64,000 nt of DNA from Romanomermis culicivorax. Its lineage: Eukaryota; Nematoda; Enoplea; Mermithida; Mermithidae. Position 1 is the stretch's first letter. Each line of letters begins with the position of its first letter. The notes under the pieces were generated by a model that did no database searches, was not told where the DNA came from, and worked only from the letters and a program-made list of their open reading frames with translations. Position numbers and translations under genes: made by a program. This document shows positions 58,568-64,000 of this stretch, piece after piece. The stretch is from positions 62,001 to 126,000 of the forward strand of contig CAWUHX010000429.1 in assembly GCA_963922205.1 (NCBI GenBank), in the 5' to 3' direction.

Positions 58568-59059
58568 GTGAGTAATCCAAATAACACTGATATTATGCTC
58601 AAAATTTTGGCGATAGAGAAGGTAATGTGCACGACCTGAAGGTTCTCTCATAAGACATCATTATTCTTGATGTTTTCCGCGGTGATCACAGAGAACTATA
58701 CTTCATTCATTTTGAAATGATCGATTCACCGGGCGAATCATGTTTGCTTTCTAGGCAAATTCAAAAATGAGGGCAATTATTGCAAATAAAATTCTAGGAA
58801 TCTGCAACAGCCGCCGACGAAAAGTTTACATGATTTTTTCGTTTCTAAATTTAAAAATTCGAACCAATCGCCGACAAAATATTGGCGATAGTCGCAAGTA
58901 ATCCCGCAGACTCGGCGACCATCGTCGTTCAAACATCAAATTAGAGTTTAAGAAATATTCAGTTTGATACTCAACTTTTCATTTTTCCTCTTCCGTTCAT
59001 TCTTGCAATTCCAATCGCATCAGAGGTTTCCCGTTATTATGAAAAATTTATCTTCTCAG

Positions 59060-59098
59060 ATGACGAATATTTATATGGCACCGTGGGAGACGATTTTG
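59060..59098 (+). CDS. micro-exon gene, exon H
   Basis: Acceptor TCTTCTCAG, donor G|GTATGT, 39 bases, phase 1-1; encodes DEYLYGTVGDDF. It leads by a 69-base intron into exon I. Confidence 0.62.
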
Positions 59099-59167
59099 GT
59101 ATGTTACATTCTTGTGGTGATTCCTCGAATTTCGTAAATCTGAGATTGATCGATTATTTTTCTTTAG

Positions 59168-59428
59168 TCTGTAAAGTCGAAAATCGTGGATGCTTATCAA
59201 GGTCCGATCTCATGAACAAGATCATGAATTTGAAAGTTGAACAGATGATAGGCGTAGTCGATTTGGCGAAAGCTGCTACTATGGCCGGTAGGGAAATTTT
59301 CACACAAAAATGTGAACTTTGGCGAATTCTGATATCATTTTGTAAATATTCACCAGACACCTTGTACAAGAAGGTATCATTGGGGCAGTATTTCGGTATG
59401 GGTAAAGCATTCATTAGCTCGGGCACAA
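59168..59428 (+). CDS. micro-exon gene, exon I (C-terminal Cys domain, first part)
   Basis: Acceptor TTTCTTTAG, donor A|GTAAGC, 261 bases, phase 1-1. It encodes CKVENRGCLSRSDLMNK, then a mostly helical stretch with VDLAKAATMAGREIF and QKCELWRILISFCKYS. The four Cys here and two more in exons J and K would make a six-Cys secreted domain. I recognise no family. The normal composition contrasts with the low-complexity exons upstream. Confidence 0.7.
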
Positions 59429-59471
59429 GTAAGCTATTGTTTTTACATCTTTTTCTCTTTCCCTTTTTCTT

Positions 59472-59793
<322 letters not shown>

Positions 59794-59887
59794 TTGTTGT
59801 GTTCTGACTTGAAGAAACTTTTTTCAAATAAAAGTTGTCTTACTTTTTCAAATGAAATTTCCGAATATTTTTTACTGATATTTTTAG

Positions 59888-60028
59888 TGCCAGGCGGGCT
59901 AGACAACGCTCGTTTATTGGGGCTTCTAGAAGGAGTTCAGCATTTGACAGGTGATAAGAGAACACCTTGCGCATTTGTGCTCCAACAATTACCATTTGCC
60001 GATCATTACTACAATAGTTTGATCAAAC
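59888..60028 (+). CDS. micro-exon gene, exon J (C-terminal Cys domain, second part)
   Basis: Acceptor GATATTTTTAG, donor C|GTAAGT, 141 bases, phase 1-1; encodes PGGLDNARLLGLLEGVQHL, then DKRTPCAFVLQQLPF and ADHYYNSLIK. A decayed duplicate of its end lies near 60560. Confidence 0.7.
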
Positions 60029-60366
60029 GTAAGTCTTTCCGCGTAATATTTTTTTGACTGACAAAACTGAACAACATAAAGGGTTTTCAAGTTCGAACTT
60101 TATAATTTTATCAATATCTCAGACTAGAAAAAAATTTGAGGAATGTTTCTGCCAGATGCTAAACGTGCAATTTGCATTTTTCACAGCATTTTAACTGATG
60201 TGATCTACCTGCCAGTGGTGAAAAATATATACCTGTGAAGGAAACGTAGTTTGTTTATTCTTCTGATCCTTGAACGGTCGGAATTTCATTTAGAAGAAAT
60301 AAACTTTATTAGGATAAAACTTCCGATTGCACATTTCTTTTGTGAATTGTTCTTTTCTATACTCAG

Positions 60367-60422
60367 CCTGCAGAGAATTTGCCTCGGGACGTCGTCGTCG
60401 CCGAACATTGCGTGCTCATTAA
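60367..60422 (+). CDS. micro-exon gene, last exon K (polybasic tail)
   Basis: Acceptor TATACTCAG, phase 1 start, stop TAA at 60420-60422. It encodes CREFASGRRRRRTLRAH. Five consecutive Arg near the C-terminus could be a cleavage or binding site. Confidence 0.63.
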
Positions 60423-60539
60423 CGAGATTCGATAATTTGGTTTTTTGTTGATTATTTTTATGAAATATTTAATAGTAGTAAATGGTTATCGTTCATATAC
60501 AGAGAAATTAAAATACAACATTTTTACCTTGATAAAATT

Positions 60540-60860
60540 ATGCTCTATTTTATGGGCATCATTTCTACAGTAGTTTGATCCGACGTAAATTTTTCCACAT
60601 TTGCATATACTTTTGTGACTAAGAAAAAAAGTGGACATCGTGGAGAATTTTTCAGTTAGAATTTTGATAATTTCATCCAATTTCTTGGACAATTGAGAAA
60701 TGCGTTGTAGTTGAAAGATTTAAAATTCACAAGATCATTTTACTAAAGTGATAGATCTTCCTGCTAGTCACTTGTGAAAAAACTTACATCATTTATTTTT
60801 CTGCCTGCGAATCCCTCTGAACGTTCCAGATCTCACTGAGAAAAAAATGTATCATTTTGA
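60540..60860 (+). pseudogene. decayed duplicate of the exon J end and following intron
   Basis: The stretch GGCATCATTTCTACAGTAGT...GACGTAAAT parallels the exon J end ATCATTACTACAATAGTTTG...ACGTAAGT. The following intron matches through the GTGATAGATCTTCCTGC and TCCCTCTGAACG blocks. The frame is lost. Confidence 0.6.
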
Positions 60861-60946
60861 AAGAAATTGTTACGTTTACATGAAACATAATCCATTATTT
60901 ATTAGTGCTGCAGGTGTGTTCTTATTTCATGTATATCGGTAGATAG

Positions 60947-61033
60947 GACGCCGAGTCTGGCTTGCAACGCTTGAACATAGTCGATTCGGTCCACAGAATC
61001 AAAAACTTACAAGTCGGGCTTTGCTTCTTGAAC
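60947..61033 (+). CDS. second gene or paralogue remnant, exon a
   Basis: Acceptor GTAGATAG, donor AAC|GTAAGC, 87 bases, phase 0-0; encodes DAESGLQRLNIVDSVHRIKN then LQVGLCFLN. Its layout loosely recalls the GLDNARLLGLLEGVQHL part of exon J. No upstream exon or start codon was found. Confidence 0.42.
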
Positions 61034-61142
61034 GTAAGCATGTCATCCAGAGACTCAGTTCACTCAGAATTTGCGGCTAAGATGTTGGTCATAAAAAAAG
61101 TTCACGTCAACGATCTATACAGGTGTTTAGCCTCTTCTGCAG

Positions 61143-61235
61143 CATCAAATGTGTGATCTGCATGGCACGCCCTGTTATCCGCTCGAATCATTGACCGTCA
61201 CCCTTGCTGACGTCAAGAGAATGGAAAAAGAGAGA
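61143..61235 (+). CDS. second gene or paralogue remnant, exon b
   Basis: Acceptor CTCTTCTGCAG, donor AGA|GTAGGT, 93 bases, phase 0-0; encodes HQMCDLHGTPCYPLESL and ADVKRMEKER. Phases match exons a and c without forcing. Confidence 0.52.
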
Positions 61236-61340
61236 GTAGGTGAATATTTAATGACTTGTGGCGCGAAAAGGACGATGTTTTGCATACTTCATTACTTTTT
61301 TTATTTTTATGATTTAATATTCTTGGCTCTTGAGTTTCAG

Positions 61341-61445
61341 CAGGCATTTTTTGCACCTTATGGTATCATAAATGATGCATATCGAGGCCGAACTTTTGTT
61401 ACACTCTGCAGAGTTGCGGCCTGTCCCACAAAACCGAAAATGTGA
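61341..61445 (+). CDS. second gene or paralogue remnant, last exon c
   Basis: Acceptor CTTGAGTTTCAG, phase 0, stop TGA at 61443-61445; encodes QAFFAPYGIINDAYRGRTF and VTLCRVAACPTKPKM. The joined product has five Cys and no known domain that I recognise. Whether it is expressed or is the tail of a dead duplicate cannot be told from sequence. Confidence 0.52.
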   Translation, partial: QAFFAPYGIINDAYRGRTFVTLCRVAACPTKPKM

Positions 61446-61636
61446 GCCATTCTTCTAATGTCCTGCGATTTCATTGTCTTATTGTACATTATTGGCAATG
61501 TATAAAGGAAGCGTTATAGGAAGAAAACACTGGTAAGTAGTATGGTGGAAAATGATTAATTTCATAAACTTCGATAGTAGTGATGTATAAAAATTACATC
61601 ACACTGTGGTACTAATCCCTCCGAGTCTTGTAAAAT

Positions 61637-62651
61637 GTTATGTTTATATCTCTGCTGAAGTCTGAGGATGTCAGCAATATAACTCAAGTCCTATTGGCTT
61701 GTACCTAATCGACTACTGTAGGTCACTCAAAGGAGCTTCCTATTAGTAATCAACTAAACACAGTGCAACAGTCCTTAAGCAGAAATAAACACAACCTTCA
61801 GTTGCTATACAGCAACTGGAATCCAACAGCTTGCACCTGAAAAGCTACCAGAATACTCCAGAGAACCTTACCCAATAGTTCACGTAAAAGTCGGGGATGT
61901 GAGACGCTGCTGCAGAAAAGTATATAGGGCCCAATATAATTATCGATTGCCACTATACAATCGATAAATAAACACCAATCGGCCGTCCCACTTTATTGGC
62001 GTAAAAGGACAATAACAAAGGCTGGCGGACGGGCGGCTCGCACAAAATAAACATAAAATTATAAGAATGATCACCACGTATCACATATTGCCTTATAAAG
62101 GCAGTCATGCCCACATAATGATGCCTTCTCGCCATTTTCACAATTTGCATGGATGGGATGCCTGCTACCGTAAGTGCATCCCCAACATCCCTCGGGCCTT
62201 GAAACTGACCAACGGGAGGTGAAGAAGGAAACCGTGAGCAGGACTTTTACCTTTTACAGTGTGACCTACTGCTGGATGCCAACTTCATAAAAGATTATGA
62301 TCCGACCCCGAAGGGTGTAGGGGTCGTAATCATCATGACCTGACCCCGAAGGGTGTACTGGTCATGACAACCTCCAACGTCAAGTCTTTTACAAGGTTAC
62401 CCAGGTCGGTCCACTAAGATGCTGCAGCACGATTGATCATTGATCCAGCATCTGACGGATCGACGACTCTGCACCGGCTTGACTTTCCCTGGCTTCGCCA
62501 GCTTGCCTTGAGGCTCCTAGGTACCTTCCTCCACAGTCGATCGTTTCATCCCATTGAGTGATGTGGAGTGTCTTTGGTAGCACGTTCATATATCCTGCAT
62601 AATTGCGTTGTTATCGTCCTTTCCCCCAGTGTAGTGGGTGACATTTTTGAG
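61637..62651 (+). repeat. possible LTR, family shared with 53595
   Basis: It starts TGTTATGTTTATATCTCTGC and could end GTGTAGTGGGTGACA (about 1015 bp). The first 240 bases match 53595-53870. Contents include AATAAACACC near 61970 and two hairpins near 62294-62370. Flanks show no duplication, so the ends are tentative. Confidence 0.35.
62290..62372. other. paired hairpins around GACCCCGAAGGGTGTA
   Basis: Two adjacent hairpins carry the same loop-side text GACCCCGAAGGGTGTA: one closes with ATGATCCGACCCC / GGGGTCGTAATCAT, the other with CATGACC / GGTCATG. The shared motif with different stems suggests a kept structure or a recent duplication. Confidence 0.55.
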
Positions 62652-64000
62652 TTTAAAAAATCTAAATAAAATAGACATCAAATCACATGAAAAACAACGA
62701 AAGTATTAAAATATGAGTAATTTGAAATCAAGAATAAATGTGTGATGTACACATAAATGAATTTTAAAAGATCAACAGCAAGTCAAAAAGTGTTTTGAAA
62801 TTTGGATTTGAAAATTTATGAATTTTGAATGAAAAGTTGATAAAATTGAATGAAAATTTGAATTTTTAGCCAAAATTGTTGCGGTTAAATTACTGCTGTT
62901 GTCCACCGCCTTTAAACTGCTACTGTATCCTGGTATCTGTGACCTTATTTTCAGCTTGGTTATGCCATTCTAGCTCCATAGCCTATTTTCCGGTGTACAC
63001 TTCAACCTTTCAACATGAACAGTTTTTTCTCTTCCATGAGTTCAAAATTCTATGTGATCCAGACTTCACTCCAAACATCGAGTTCCCTAAGCAACCATAG
63101 TTGCTATGTAGAGTCCTATTGGTTTGATGCGACCATCTGGTCACAGATGGGGTCATTGCTGCTTTGCAGGTATACCTGCAGTTACAGCTTGACTTACCAT
63201 AAACATGAATAACTATCATTTAGATTTGACTCAAATCTCTATGGACATATACACATCACTTTCCACCATGAACAACTTCAATGCGGGGGAAAATTGTGAT
63301 TGGTAGGTGCCATAGTCACAGAATTTGGTTGGCTAGTAAGAAAATAAGGAGAATGCCACCTTTACGGATACCCACACTTAATCCAAACTCTTACCACTCA
63401 ACTGCAGTGTCTCTGTCCAACATTCTATTGACAACTCCATGCCTCGGAATTCCAAAAATTGATTTTGATAGAACCCTTTCAGGTTCAATTTTGAAATGAG
63501 AAAATTTGAAACCAAGGGCTTTAAACATATAACACAATGCAAATGGTTTGGTCAGTGACAAAATTTAAAGTTCTGGCATTTCTGCCGTGACTCTGTAATT
63601 TCATCTTGACTATTCCATAGCATACTCAATCTGATACACTTCCTTTCTCATTTGCCCTTTGGTCGCCCATTAAGCAGTATGAGCATGAAGTCATCATTCC
63701 CATAGCACCTAAAATTGGCTGACTCTTCCCCCTGAAAAAATTACAAAGAATTAACTCACCATCAGCATAGAAAAGAAAATTTTGATTCATTGCCGATATC
63801 CTGGCTGACTTGCCTGATGCGCTCCTCCAATACAATTTCCTTCATGATCGAGCAAATTGTTCACTCGTTTTTCAATTTGGAAAAAATCTAAATTTCTAAA
63901 TATTTCTAATGACAACATTAAGGCAGTAAGACAATTTTGAAAAATTTGAGAGTTGAAAAAGAAGATGAAAAAATTTGATTTTGAGTGCAGAAATATTTAA
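62652..64000. other. right edge, no gene recognised
   Basis: Frames of 65-75 codons on both strands (62876-63100, 63010-63219, 63626-63835) show no domain, no good symmetric exons and no terminal repeats. Confidence 0.4.

Noticed and set aside
60251..60451. 66-codon frame overlapping the last exon
   Set aside because: It is in a different frame from the spliced exon K, which joins cleanly with exon J.

Overview
This is AT-rich eukaryotic DNA, most likely from an invertebrate animal. Coding sequence is broken into very short exons with GT..AG introns. Acceptors are short (TTTTCAG, TTGCAG, TTTTAAG) with no long pyrimidine tract, which looks nematode-like, but I cannot name the species. About half the window is mobile DNA. 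I see no bacterial genes, rRNA, tRNA or CRISPR array.

Layout. 1-11.5 kb: mostly non-coding DNA with MITEs, a mariner-like element with long inverted termini (8222-10995) and a solo LTR with a 4-bp target duplication (4796-5683). 11.6-20.9 kb: two broken, head-to-head copies of one LTR retroelement. The minus copy holds env, protease, RT, RNase H, integrase and the 3' LTR. The plus copy holds the 5' LTR, gag and the start of env. Together they imply the order gag-env-pol, with the membrane glycoprotein gene between gag and pol. 20.9-25.0 kb: a decayed DIRS/PAT-type tyrosine-recombinase retroelement, cut off just past its catalytic tyrosine and lying against the plus copy's env. 25-29 kb: a possible LTR, GC-richer repeat DNA and a cluster of short hairpins.

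29.2-60.4 kb: the main find. On the plus strand I can assemble 32 small exons (about 2.6 kb coding, about 868 residues) into one open chain. A TATA box and a signal-peptide exon start it, and a polybasic tail with a stop codon ends it. Exons 3-31 all have lengths divisible by three and all fit the same phase (1-1). This resembles the micro-exon gene architecture described in schistosomes, but I do not recognise the protein. Its parts are: signal peptide; small Cys motifs; a basic Ser/Asn/Lys/Arg-rich segment; polybasic and acidic micro-exons; a Pro/Gln-rich repeat section built by duplicating an exon quartet (A-B-C-D); and a C-terminal six-cysteine domain. Splicing is inferred from sequence alone.

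The duplicated introns record transposition. A TA-duplicating MITE, a hAT-like element (8-bp duplication, carrying a second hAT-like element) and a Harbinger-like element (TAA duplication) each sit in one paralogous intron, while the matching intron elsewhere in the window is empty. After 60.4 kb come a decayed duplicate of the gene's 3' end, a three-exon coding remnant in phase 0 (60947-61445), another LTR-like repeat and unassigned DNA.
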